Positions 32,595 through 43,464 of a DNA stretch of 64,000 nt are shown one piece after another; positions within the stretch are counted from its first letter, which is position 1; each line of letters begins with the position of its first letter. The translations under genes and the position numbers were made by a program. This stretch comes from Carettochelys insculpta (lineage: Eukaryota; Chordata; Testudines; Carettochelyidae): contig NC_134137.1 in the NCBI RefSeq assembly GCF_033958435.1, positions 246,248,501-246,312,500 on the forward strand, read 5' to 3'. The notes beneath the pieces are model-generated. The model did not search any database, was not told the DNA's origin, and saw nothing but the letters and a program-made list of their open reading frames with translations.

Positions 32595-33162
32595 AGCACT
32601 GCCAGCAGGGCGTCCATGATGAGGGCCTCCTCCTGCAGGAGCTGTTGCTGGGCCTCCATGGTGGGCATGAGTGGGCTCTGCTGGGCTGGGAAAGGCTGGG
32701 CAGCACTCAGCTCATGCGGAGGGGAAGGTGGAGGGAAGGGGCCCTTTAAAGGAAGCGGCTGTCTGCGGCCCCGGAAGGGCTTGTTAGCCATGGGACCCTG
32801 TCCACAGCGTCTTCTGCCTCCCTTCTTTCGAAAGAGGGCTTGGAACCGTGTGGACACTCTCTTAGGAAAGACCTCAATGGGACTTCGAAAGAGCGGATCG
32901 AAGTGCCGATCCAAAAAATGGCAGCGGGTGCTCCCTTTCGATGGCCACTATTTTGACTGCTGAACTTCGATTTTTGCCATTTCAAAAGGGCGCTCACGTG
33001 TAGACACAGCTGTTGAGTGCACCCATTTCATATTCAGATACAGGATGCTGAGCCACTGAGGGCAGCATAAGGATGAAGAGCTATAAGTTAAATCAATAAT
33101 AAGCTCTTCACCCATTTGCAAATTATGCCCAGTTCAATGCCTGGATTTGAAAGTAGCCTAAT

Positions 33163-33454
33163 GCTGCAGCTACACATGCCCCTTCTGGTAATGAGTAGCC
33201 TGAAATATACTAATGAGATGTGGCTGTAAATTTCCTGTGCCTCATTAGCATATGGCCATGTGATTCAGATCTTCCGCAAGATCCCTGTGTCTACATGGCT
33301 ATTTTGGAGTCCAGAAGAGCTTCTTCTGGACTCAGAATCATGTGCCCATACGCTAATGAGGCACAGGAAATTTACATTTGTGCCTCATTAGCATTTTCCA
33401 GGCCGCTCGTTACCATGACACTTCTGGAGGAAGGGGGCACATGTAGATGCAGCC
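33163..33454. mobile_element. Palindromic MITE
   Basis: The left end GCTGCAGCTACACATGCCCC pairs with the right end, reverse-complemented GGCTGCATCTACATGTGCCC. The interior has mirrored TTCCTGTGCCTCATTAGCAT and ATGCTAATGAGGCACAGGAA-type words and GGAGTCCAGAAGA/TCTTCTGGACTC around the centre. The same family is inserted in CR1 at 62616-63100. Confidence 0.8.
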
Positions 33455-34181
33455 CAAGAGAATTTGGCCCTTAACTCTCCTAACTTTCAATGGGATTTAG
33501 ATACCTAATTTCCTTGGCTCTTTTGAAAATGTTGGCCTACAATGTTAAAAGCTTATGCATGGCCTAATGGATTTCTATGAGAAAAGGAACTGGACTAGAC
33601 ATATGTTAGTGACCCAAAGAGATCACCTCTCCTCAATCAGAAACAAAACAATTCTTCACCTGCCATTGCAGAAAACAGCGAGGGCCATTTTTTGATATCC
33701 CAGTTTTCACAAGCACTGTGGGCAGCCCGACTGCTAGGAGAGAGCTGTTATGAAGTCACCCTGAGGAAAATTTTATAAAGCAGAGCCTTTGCATTTATGC
33801 TTTTTAAGGAGGGAGTCTCATCATTGACCTACCTCAGTTTCTAGTGAAGCCAGTATTACCCTAATTTCCAAGGGGAGCAGATTTAGTGAAGTACGGACAA
33901 CAAGGAATGTGCCAGGGCAGCTGGTGCAGTGGACTCCAGGCTAGCTGCTCCGAGACGGTGACTTGGCAATTCCCAGGGCCAGCCACCAGAGAACTGCCCG
34001 AGCAGTGGCCAGTGCAGCAGGCGCAGGGGCTGCCCCCTTCCTCCAGTCCCCCCGCATGCCTCCTGCTCATAGAATCCATGATTTCCATGACAGAACTGCA
34101 GCCTTACCCAGACACTACGTACTTCACTGTGTCTGCATGCAGGCTCAGCAGTCAGATGGTATCAAGTGCAGAACAGGGGCC
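33455..34181. other. Intron sequence, no recognised element
   Basis: No exon, LINE or terminal repeat was recognised. Open frames near 33886-34239 are short and overlap on both strands without family resemblance. Confidence 0.4.
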
Positions 34182-34184
34182 TAA

Positions 34185-34560
34185 TGCTATAGCCATACAG
34201 CTAAGTTATTTCAAGATAACAGCACTTATTTCAAAATAACTTTACAAGCATCTACACTACACACACTAGATTTAAATTAATTTGAGACGGCAGATTTTGC
34301 ATTTTATAAACCTCATTGCAGGAGGAATAACACCTATTTCAAAACTGCTATTTTGAAGTAGGCACTGTTAAAACACGGAATGGTGCTATTTCAAAATAAG
34401 CCAAGGGTACTATTTCGAATTAGCACTGTGTCCCCAGATATGCTGTTTTGAAATAGCTGGGTGCTACTTCAAAATGCATTCTTGGGTGTAGCTGTGTTAT
34501 TTCAGAATAGCTATTCCAGAATGGATTATTTCAAAATAATGCTGCTATGTTGACCTAGCC
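34185..34560. mobile_element. MITE, TATTTCGAAATA-type family, with TAA duplications
   Basis: Flanked by TAA on both sides (34182-34184, 34561-34563). The interior is rich in ATTTCAAAATAA words in both orientations, and its ends contain AGCTAAGTTATTTCAAGATA and its mirror near 34530. It is of the same family as 27007-27373. Confidence 0.7.
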
Positions 34561-34563
34561 TAA

Positions 34564-35175
34564 GTGCACCGTCCCTGTAAGTTCCAATGCAAGGTGCAAC
34601 TCTGCAGTTACCTGTTGCAATCCAGAGATGCAATAATTTATAAGCACAGTAGCCACAAAGTCACCATGCCATCAGCAGACGTGTCTTCCTACTTGCTACA
34701 CATGATGTAAAACTGCCCTCTTTCTGTTTATCTCTTAAGAAAGGGACCAGATTTACTTCATGATTCAAAAGTTTGCAAGCTGCCATTTTGCTAGAGAAAT
34801 GTGAGCTCACTAACAGATTGCTGATGCACACTACAGTAATCAGAAGGAACAGAATGAATACAAGCATTTCACTCACAAAGACAATGTGACATATTTAATA
34901 ATTTTCAGTTTTATGGTTTCTAAGGCTTCCCTTAAGTGCCATTATTCCTCCTCATTAGTTTACCTCTCTCCATAAATCGATTAACTGATACCATTTATTT
35001 CTCATTTTTAAAGTGTAGAGGCTATCTGATTTTATTTTTAATTTTTATATGATTTCTTATATGGCACCATTTCACTTGTAGGAAGGTTCTTTGGTAGAGG
35101 TTTGCCTAATGGTTTGTACACCTGAGCATCATGAGTTCAAGTGAACTGAACTAATTCTGACAAGAATACACTCAT
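34564..35175. other. Intron sequence, no recognised element
   Basis: AT-rich intronic DNA preceding a CR1 tail. Nothing was recognised. Confidence 0.4.
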
Positions 35176-35343
35176 TAAATTGCCTAAGGAGATTGTGGAA
35201 TCTCCAGCATTGCAGATTTTTAAGAGCAAATTAGGCAAGTATCTGTCAGGGATGGTCTAGATTATACTCAGTCTTGCCATGAGTGCAGGGAACTGGACTA
35301 GATGACCTCTTGAGGTTCCTTCCAGTCCTACGATTCTATGATT
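35176..35343 (+). mobile_element. CR1 LINE 3' tail
   Basis: Contains GAGATTGTGGAATCTCCAGC, then GGGAACTGGACTAGATGACC and the CR1 terminus TTCCAGTCCTACGATTCTAT followed by GATT. It is a short 5'-truncated copy. Confidence 0.9.
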
Positions 35344-35389
35344 GAGGGAAAGGTTTTAATCACACCTTTCAGAAACCAAGCTGCCAATG

Positions 35390-36860
35390 ACTGAGTGAAG
35401 ATGGATTTGTCTTCAATTGTGGGCGACGTGCTGATTGCTGCTAGGCGGACTTGAAGTAAGCTGAGAGAGACAGACATACCATCATAAAAGTCAGGAGATA
35501 ATCCAAAATAGTCATAATACCCGCTGTCTCCGGGAACATGGATTTTGCTGGGTCAGATTGAAAAAAAAATTTCCACTTGGATCGAGTCCACCAGAATATA
35601 TAATCCTTTTTGCTGTTACGAAGAACAGCTTCAATGTCTTCCAAGCTCAGCTGCACACCATCTGACACCCAACCCAATAGAAAACCAAGATGAAGAGAGT
35701 CCAGGAGGAGATGTCTGAATTTGCCATTATTCTGGGGCAACAGATTTGGGAAGAATGGAATGCTCGTGGATAGAGGCTGACATAAGTGGAAGTCTTGGAA
35801 ACCCCTACTGTTTGGGCCATTTGGGACCAATTACGATGAGTGGGGGGTGTTTCTTTCTAGTCTTGCAGAACTTGAAGTGCTAACAAGCTGGCAGCTCTAA
35901 TGCAGCCATTTCAGGACAGCATAAGACCTATGGGCTTGAAAACCTGTTCCTGAGCTCCCCTGGAACAGAATGGGTCACATTTCCTGTTTGTCTGAGATGT
36001 GAATAGTTGCCAGGTAGGAGTTGCCCACTGAGCAGTGATAGCAACAGCCATTGTGTCATGTAGTTTCCACTTGTGATCAGAAAGTCATAGTTGGCCAGCA
36101 GCACCTAGTAGTCTGATATTTCATACTGGAGGCTGGTTTATGGAACTATCTTCTATTTTAGGAGTTCCAAGCATGTGACCCCTTTCTTTGCAGTCATAGT
36201 TCTTGCATATTGCTGCCTGACTCTTTCAATGACCACCTGAATGACCAGCTCCACCAGCAGTGCCATCAATGCCACTGAAGTCTGGAAGCTAGGAACGGCA
36301 GATGGGATGAACTTCTTCCCTTGAAGTCTCCATCTCCTAATGGAGAGATGCAGCTCAGGAAACAGGGGAGACTGCGGGTCCAGGAAGATGAAAATATCTT
36401 CTGGAGTGGTATAAGTCTCTGGTCCTCTTGATGGTTGTAGAGTTCTAAAACCTTGCACAGCTGGTGTCAATGCACAAAGGCTTTTAGTGGTCAACACATC
36501 CTTATGGGACTGTGCCAGTACCACCAATGAATGACTCTCTCACCAAGTACTCTTCTGACTGTAGCAAGGTGGCTTAGGAGAACCTAAGTCTTTGGGACCT
36601 GGGTGTGAAAACTCTCCTGACTTGGAGATGGACCCTTCCCCTTCAAAGTGCATTTAGAAGGAGATCTGGATTATGGGAGTGTCCTTAGCTCTCATGAGAA
36701 TTTGCACGTGAAGGGCCTTTGTTTCTGTGTCTCACCACTCTTGAGTCTGGGCTAGGAGGCATGCTCCTCCTGTGTACTGGATACCTCTTTAATTGGCTGG
36801 ATTGAGCTCACTTGCTTTGCATCTGTGAGTGTTGGGTACCCAACCATGTGGTTTGGTGGT
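35390..36860 (-). mobile_element. Degraded DIRS relic with gag-to-recombinase deletion
   Basis: On the minus strand, the frame at 35830-35441 ends with KKDYIFWWTRSKWKFFFQSD and GIMTILDYLLTFMMVCLSLS. This follows RKTYKQKWTQFTAWCSTKQL and VILEYLLDLKRGGLSLSSL of the recombinase at 19777-18320, and continues after a frameshift with a VRLAAISTSPTIE segment. To its right, 36527-36153 resembles the gag C-terminal LVVES..RS region. The whole RT/RNase H block is absent, so this copy has a large internal deletion. The right end is approximate. Confidence 0.65.
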
Positions 36861-37407
36861 GTGGAGAAGTAGCCATAGGTGAGAAAACCACTTCAAACAA
36901 AACTTGGAGCCTCCTTAGGTTATACATAATTTCTTAGAAGTGCATTAGTTTTGTATTATGATATTAGTATTACATTGTAATACTTTTGGATTATTTGTAG
37001 CCATTTTCTGTTTCTATTATCTCTGAATAGTATCACTTAAATCTCAGTTCCGCATTAATAAACCTATTCATGTCTTCTTATAAATTAATCTCAGTGCTGT
37101 ACTAGTAAAGCGTGATGTGCATCCTCAGCTGCGTGAACAAGCTGGGGCATACTGTCTCTCTCTTTGGAAATGGCAGACTTGTATTTCAGTGGGCAGCCAG
37201 TGGCAGGGGCTGAGTGCTGCCAGAAGAGTTTTGGAGCTGAACATCACCAAGGGTTTATCTGCAGGACAAAGCTAGGACTAGCAAAGTCTGAAGGCGTTTC
37301 TTTGGCAGGCTAACAGTCTGGGACCACAGAGAGTTGTCGCATAGCATTGCACCAACAAATTTTTTTACTAAGGCAGAAAAGTGATGGGGAGCCAGAACTG
37401 TAAGTCA
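36861..37407. other. Intron sequence, no recognised element
   Basis: AT-rich intronic DNA between a DIRS relic and a MITE. No exon-like frame was recognised. Confidence 0.4.
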
Positions 37408-37410
37408 CCC

Positions 37411-37617
37411 TAAGGGCAGCTATACACTAAACAGTTCCAACTACATGGAATCAACTTATCTAGGATCAACTTATCTGCCTGACCTCCTTTACTCTTCACA
37501 ATAATGAGGAGTCGGGTCTATTGTCAAGCTCTAATAATTTGACTTTATTCATCCCCACTAGATGTGCTAAATTGAACCCCAGAAGACCAACCCTGATCTG
37601 GTAAGTGTAGACGTACC
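37411..37617. mobile_element. Short MITE
   Basis: The left GGGCAGCTATACACTAAACA and the reverse complement of the right GGGTACGTCTACACTTACCA are imperfect inverted termini. TAA (left) and TTA (right) flank it, consistent with a mutated TWA duplication. Confidence 0.6.
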
Positions 37618-37621
37618 CTTA

Positions 37622-38380
37622 GAAAATGCCACCGGTGTCAAGAAGTAACTGAGGAGATGGTTGGTCCACACTGCCCCCTATGCTCCTAGGATGGGGCTCA
37701 AGGAGAATTACATGTAAACACAGATCAATAGGCGCTGCACACAAGATACTTCCAGTCTCAGGCACATGGACCACATGCATAGCCCACAGTAGAATAAACA
37801 CAGGAACCAGCACTTGAAGTGTTGCCTATCGTCTAGGCTTGCACAAATTACTGTAGGTGTGAAGACCAGGAAGATCATGGAGATCGCAAGGGCTCTACGG
37901 ACATCTCTACACCACAAAAAGCCCACCTGTGGTACTGAGTCTCAGAGCTGGGAACTTATGCCCTGGGCTCATGTCACAGCACTAAAAAGGGAAGTGTGGA
38001 CATTCCCAATGGACTGCAGGTCAGGCTCTGAAACGTAGTGAAAGGGGTAGGTTTCAGCGCCAGAGCTTCAGCCCCATTGAGAATGTCTCCACTGCTATTT
38101 TTAACACTGTAGTGTAAGTCCCATGAACTTGGATCTGTAGAATTACCGGCATGTTTTTTTTTCCTCCCAGTGTAGACTTATTTGATGTCATGAATTCACC
38201 AGATGTTACTAGTGAGCCTTACAACTACCAGATTTCACTGTTATTAAAGGGAGAGAGAGAATAAAAGAGTAGGAAAAAAATCCATGGTAGATTAAATACT
38301 ACATTTTGTGTGACATCAATCCACAGAGATACAGCACATTCCAGAGCTTATTTTAAAGTTTCAATCAAAGAACTCTCACA
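37622..38380. other. Intron sequence with possible MITE remnant
   Basis: Near 37905-38110 there are GTGTGGACATTCCC- and ATGTCTCCACTGC-type words that recall MITE termini, but I could not pair them. Otherwise nothing was recognised before the 38387 exon. Confidence 0.35.
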
Positions 38381-38386
38381 GCTTAC

Positions 38387-38497
38387 TATTGTAGGCTGAC
38401 CCCAAATTGCTGGGTAGGAAGAGGAGGTCTTGGTGGAGGAACTTTCACAGAAGGTGGTGGTATCCCCTTTTGTTTAGCCCGAAGATTTTCATCATGT
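38387..38497 (-). CDS. ARHGAP8: ARHGAP8 exon: proline-rich linker
   Basis: This 111-bp exon is preceded by a C-rich tract ending CCACCCAG and followed by GTAAGC. The peptide contains a [15 protein letters not shown] tract and then TQQFGVSLQ. In BPGAP1-type proteins this proline-rich region between the BCH and GAP domains binds SH3-domain partners. The QQFGVSL motif marks the lead-in to the RhoGAP domain in both ARHGAP1 and ARHGAP8. The exit phase (two bases, TA) pairs with a T at the start of the 11186 exon to give tyrosine, which confirms the join across the 27-kb intron. Confidence 0.93.
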
Positions 38498-39349
38498 CTG
38501 GGTGGGGGGGAAAAAAAGAGTTTGTACCTATTGAGGGTGAAACAACAGTACACGCTGATTGCACAATCACAAATACTTCCAGTGATTTTAAATTTTACCA
38601 TTTGTGAGATATCTGAAAGCCCTTGTGGGAGGATCATTTAGTAACACCTGAAAGAGTTATTTCGCTTCGATCAATAAAATACAGTAATAAATATGTCCAA
38701 GAGTTAGGAACACTCCTATAATTTAAAAGCAAAACTCAATCACAGTTGCTGCTCAGCAGCACAACTCACCTCCCACCCCCCATGCAATCCTTTTTTACAG
38801 ACAGAGCTGCACTATGCTTTTTGTTATTACACATTCATGCAAAGATGTCAAAAAACCACACAGTGGTAATGCTCAAAATAAAAAGCTACAAGTTATTTTC
38901 ATTCAACAGTGACATAAAATCACTTTTTGACAGTACATGAGTGTAACAAATGAGATTTTTTCTTCCGAATAAAGAGCATTATGTACATATACAGTAAATA
39001 AATTGTATGTGCCACTCATAAGCAATAATGCCATATGATACGGTTTTGTTAATGAAGGCACAGTAAAAACAATTATATTAACAAAATACTTAGCATCTGA
39101 GGCCAAGAGGCTATTCCAAACCTGTGCAGAACTATACAATGATCTCTTCTGTAAACACTCAATCTCTTTACAGGATGCCTTTGATGACAATGAATCTTTT
39201 AGTGTCAAACACAGTTAAGGAAAAATAGCAAATTAGATTTTTAATTTGTAAAGGAATTAGATTAGATCTTATTTCAAACACAATGAATGTTAGACAACTT
39301 TCCAGTTCAGAACATGTATCCCAGGAGATATTACAAACATGCTACATAC
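38498..39349 (-). other. ARHGAP8 intron (852 bp)
   Basis: Runs from the GTATGT donor after 39350 to the C-rich acceptor before 38497. AT-rich and without a recognised transposon. Confidence 0.75.
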
Positions 39350-39448
39350 CGAATAACGTCTACGGGGATATTAAGCTGGTCATATTTGAGATGCTGTCTC
39401 AGGTCACTTAAATAGTTCAAATAGGTGATCTTTTTCCCAAACTTATGG
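39350..39448 (-). CDS. ARHGAP8: ARHGAP8 exon: end of BCH/Sec14 domain
   Basis: This 99-bp exon has a TTTGTTTAG acceptor and a GTATGT donor. The peptide starts [20 protein letters not shown] and closes with an LNIPVDVIR segment. KFGKK..Y...L.EL is the conserved last part of the BCH domain. The upstream split codon forms the leading serine and the downstream one forms an arginine with the 38497 exon. It lies only about 850 bp upstream of the next exon, so these two exons form a tight pair between two very large introns. Confidence 0.93.
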
Positions 39449-42189
39449 CTAAACAAAGAAGTGGAAAAATTACACAATCAGCAAGGGAGAACAATCAATG
39501 CAAAGTTTGTTTTCTATCACAGAAAGTGCAAATGAAAAACTCAAAAACTATAACTGAAGCAGCTGGAGACACAAGATGTATTTCGTTTTCACACAATCAA
39601 ACACACACAGAGTATTCCTGAGACTCTGATTTGAATTAAAAAAAAAAAACCAACCCCGATTTCCAACTGAATGTTTTGGAATTTGCATAAATATAAAAAA
39701 CCAAAAGAGCACTGCTGAATGACAGCTTTCAGTATGGCACTAGAAAACTTTTTGAAAAAAGGAATGTAATAGAACACTTTTTATGTAAACTTCTGGAAAG
39801 AAGGCCATACTGCTGATAGAAAAAACAGGTATGTGCTATTTTAATCTAGTTTTCTAAGGAAATAAAAAATAGCAGAACAATAGATATAATGGAAGGCCTA
39901 AATCTGGCTTTTGGATGCCTCAGGTTTTGGATGCTCAGTTACAGGCACCTTCAAAAGGCCTGATGAAAGACATATTCTGAAATATAAAGACCTCTTCAGG
40001 AGTCATAAAATGGGACTCACAAGACTGTTAAAACAATTGTTGCCAGTCAAAGCTGAAAATTTAGTCTGCAAAGGCCCATTTGTAATTCAGGTGTTCCAAT
40101 TATGATTTATATTACAACCATCACACTCTGAAAAAAGCCCCTATTTCTGTAAAACATAATCTTTCTTGTAATAAAAAATAAAGAAAACCAACAGAAATGT
40201 GATATAAAACACATTTCTCTTTCTGTAAGTTACTTCTGATAGAGAACTTGGACAGCAATAGCGTTCCAGTAACTGACTTAAGGCTGAGCCATCAAACATG
40301 CATACATAAGCTCCCTCTACTGGAGGAAAGTATGAATTTAAAAAGTTACTACTAATTTTGAAAGTATTAATTACAAGCGCTACATTTTGCGAGCAGGAAA
40401 GGAGTTTTGCAACATTAACAGATTTCATGAATATCTACCATCTCATCTGGACTTTTCAGCCTACTTTTTCCAATATGAGCTATGATTTTCACATTTAATG
40501 AAAGGCAATTAGCTAACTGCAATATAGACTTCATTAAGGGAAAAGCGATGTCTTTGAGAACTCACTCTAGTAATACAATTTGACAAAATGGGCAATTTAC
40601 AGTTAACTCAAAGGCAGTCAGGAATTTTTGTTCTTCTGTAAAACTGCTGCATCATCATAGTTGAATGAGACCATATTATGCTATTTTTACAGTTTCATGG
40701 CTTTTGCTAGTTCATCTATATACCTCCCCCACCAAACACACACCCTTGATACCTCTTTTTTTTGCATATGCTTAGAATTACTAACAGTACCCTCTGCTGG
40801 TCTGCCTTAGGCTCTAGATGAGATCAATCAGCTGCTACTGTGGCTCAGAAAATGTCATTTTTTCCTTAAATATATTCAAACGACTATTCTATTTTTTCCT
40901 TATTTTGTTCTTTGAGCAAATAATACTGCTTATACCAAATGTTCTGTTCATGCACAGAAAACAAACACTCCAAAAACAAGTTGCAAATGCAAACATATGC
41001 ATCTGAGTTATGACATTAAAATTTAATTCATTATTTTAGCGAGAAACATTAGCGGTGACATTTTCCTGAGTCACAGACATAACCGAGCATAAGTTATGAA
41101 ACACAAACTCTGTCATTCTTCCCCACCATACCCATATTTGTGGCAATATCAAGCCACAGATCACTGAAGGATTTTTTTAAATTAATCTGAATATAATCTG
41201 AAATAACCTGAAAGCAGAGGTACATTGAAGGATACATAAAATTCCTGAAATGTACTGTTCTGGTAAATTACTGTTATCCATATATAGGTCTCCATTTTTA
41301 ATGAGAATACCAGCCACCAGCAATACAACATTAATAAAGAGAAAGAGCTCTACTGCCTGGAACTTAGTGCCTTACAGTTTAGCTAAAGACACAGAATTGC
41401 AGATGCACTTGATTTTAAATATCCTTCCCTGCATTTTACAATCCTCGAAAAACAGTGGAATCCTCCTTAAACAGAAGTCTGGGAGACTATGATACTTAAC
41501 CTGCAGAAGCTAAGCTTCTTTATAACTTCTGGATTTTATATAGCTCACATGGTCTTCTTCTGCAGAATGCATAGATACTTTCAACTTTTTGTAAACTGAT
41601 TCTTGATTTCAGGGTTATTAACATTTTTTTAAAATTTTATTGATAAAGAATATTAACAAAATAGTAATAGGAAACATTTAAATACTGACTTAAATCCAAA
41701 AGGCACAATGTTAAAAATAATGCAAGAATAACACATCGTACTGAAAACTTGAACATAGCACAGGCAGCAGCAGCAACTATATTAAACAAATCTTGGTATA
41801 ATTTTCTGATATAAATGCTTGCACTATATTAATATTACACACATTTCAGTGGGCAGATGGATTTAAAGCCATTGATACCAGAACAATGTTCACCTTCTTA
41901 AATCAACCCAGGAAGTGAGGGCTTGGAATAAGTGACTGTAAACTCCATGGTCCCAAAAACCAGGAGGCAATTACACTAAATGCTACTCAGTGATGTCAGC
42001 CCACTATAGTTCCACCCCTCCATTCCCCAAGTATTTGAGACTATTATTCCTGTGTGAAGCCAGAACAATCTGCATAGGTTTGGCAGTTCACAGAATGCTT
42101 TGTATGGACAGATATATGCAGTAAGTGTCAAATTCCGAAAGGCACTTCTGGCCCAGGAGTTGAGCTAGTCACAGTGCGAGTGCATGTAG
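39449..42189. other. Intron sequence, no recognised element
   Basis: Long AT-rich stretch of the 5-kb intron between the 44471 and 39448 exons. It has A-runs near 39638 and a T-run near 40757. No LINE, terminal repeat or exon was recognised, so it may be unique intronic DNA. Confidence 0.4.
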
Positions 42190-42194
42190 AGTTG

Positions 42195-43300
42195 GAAACA
42201 GAATCACAGATATGCAGGGCTGAAAGACACATCAAGAAATCATGGCTAGCCCCACTGCTGAGGCAGGACCAAGTAAGCCTAGACCATCATTAACAGGCGC
42301 TTGTCCCACCTGGTCTTAAGAGCCTCCAGCGAAAAGGAATCCACAGCCTCTTTTGGAAGCCTATTTCAGTACTTAACCATCCTTATAGTTAGAAAAGCAG
42401 TCAAGTAGCACTTTAAAGACTAGCAAAATAATTTATTAGGTGAGCTTTCGTGGGACAGACCCACTTCTTCAGACCAAGTGGGTCTGTCCCACGAAAGCTC
42501 ACCTAATAAATTATTTTGCTAGTCTTTAAAGTGCTACTTGACTGCTTTTTGTTTTGATAGTGTATAGACTAGCACAGCTTCCTCTCTGTTATTATAGTTA
42601 GAAAGTTTTTCTAATATCTAACCTAAATCTTCCTTACTGCAGATAAGCCCATTACTCCTTGTCCTACCTTCACTGGACATGAAGAACAATGATCACAGTT
42701 CTCTTAATAGGTATCCTTAACATAAACTTAAAGACTGTCATCGCTCTTCTCAAGACCTAGACATGCAGGTTTTTTTCAACCTGTCCTGTCATGCTTTCTA
42801 AATGTTTTATCATTTTTATTGCTCTCCTCTGGACTCTCGGATTTGTCCACACTTTTCCTAACGTGTGGTACTCAGAACTGACCCAGTATTCCAGAGGAGG
42901 CCACATCAGTACTGAAGACAGAAGGACAGTTACACCTCCCCTATCTTACTCATAACATTCCTGTTACTAAAATCTAGAAAGTTACCACTCTTCCATGCAA
43001 CTCCATTATATTGTTGACACCTATTCAATCTGTTATCCATGACACACTGCAGGTCCTTTTCATCAGTACTGCCATCCTAATTCTTTTGCAGTCATCCATT
43101 TGATTTTTTCCTTCTTAAGTGAAATATATGGGACATTATTGAATTTCATCCTGTTGATTTCAGACCACCTCTCCAATTTGTCAAGATCATTTTGTTCTTC
43201 CAGAGTGCTTGTATTACACCCCCTATGTTGTAGATTAATCAAAGCATCTAAGGGCATGTTTAATGTTAATCACATGAGTAATCCTGCCTTCAGTCATCAA
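42195..43300 (-). mobile_element. CR1 LINE, antisense, interrupted by a palindromic insert
   Basis: Reads as a reverse-complemented CR1. The 3' end region with GTCCCACCTGGTCTTAAGAG is followed by CTAATATCTAACCTAAATCT and CATTTTTATTGCTCTCCTCT. Then comes the RT region with GAATTTCATCCTGTTGATTT, the antisense of the NRMKFN segment. It is split at 42396-42591 by a palindromic insert. Confidence 0.85.
42396..42591. mobile_element. Palindromic insert with 13-bp target duplication
   Basis: Flanked by TTATAGTTAGAAA on both sides (42383-42395 and 42592-42604). Inside, 42393-42466 and 42476-42549 are perfect 74-bp inverted repeats around a 9-bp spacer. A 42-bp one-sided tail follows, ending GCACAGCTTCCTCTCTG. 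Related heads and bodies occur at 44156-44290, 47659-47800 and 60876-60955. Confidence 0.85.
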
Positions 43301-43339
43301 AACACTTGAGCACACACTCAAAGATATAGGTATTTATTT

Positions 43340-43452
43340 GTTATTATTTGTAGTGTGGTAGCACCTGAGAGCCCCAGTGAGGGATCACAGGACCCCACTG
43401 TACTAGCAGCTGCACAAATACAGACAAAGACATCCCCTGTCGCAATGTACGA
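43340..43452. repeat. Dispersed repeat common in reptile genomes
   Basis: The stretch GTGGTAGCACCTGAGAGCCC ... CACTGTACTAGCAGCTGCAC ... matches a widespread reptilian interspersed repeat as I remember it. Its class is not clear to me. Confidence 0.45.
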
Positions 43453-43464
43453 TCAAACCATGTA

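Larger units (their letters stand above)
29089..33010. mobile_element. PIF/Harbinger DNA transposon (element 2), GC-rich
   Basis: The left terminus GCTGTGTCTGCACGTGCACA and the reverse complement of the right terminus GCTGTGTCTACACGTGAGCG form inverted repeats. Further inside, TTCAAAATA/TTTCGAA-type blocks mirror each other. A plus-strand Myb/SANT-like gene and a minus-strand DDE transposase converge. The interior is markedly GC-rich compared with the AT-rich host intron. I could not find a clean 3-bp target duplication (TTA at the left, TGT at the right). Confidence 0.82.

Noticed and set aside
29086..33013. A TWA target duplication for Harbinger element 2
   Set aside because: The left flank reads TTA and the right flank TGT. 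They do not match, so no duplication is claimed.
35441..35830. Apparent host exon with a long open frame
   Set aside because: Its residues align in order with the core-binding part of the DIRS recombinase, and a frameshift follows. There are no credible splice sites.
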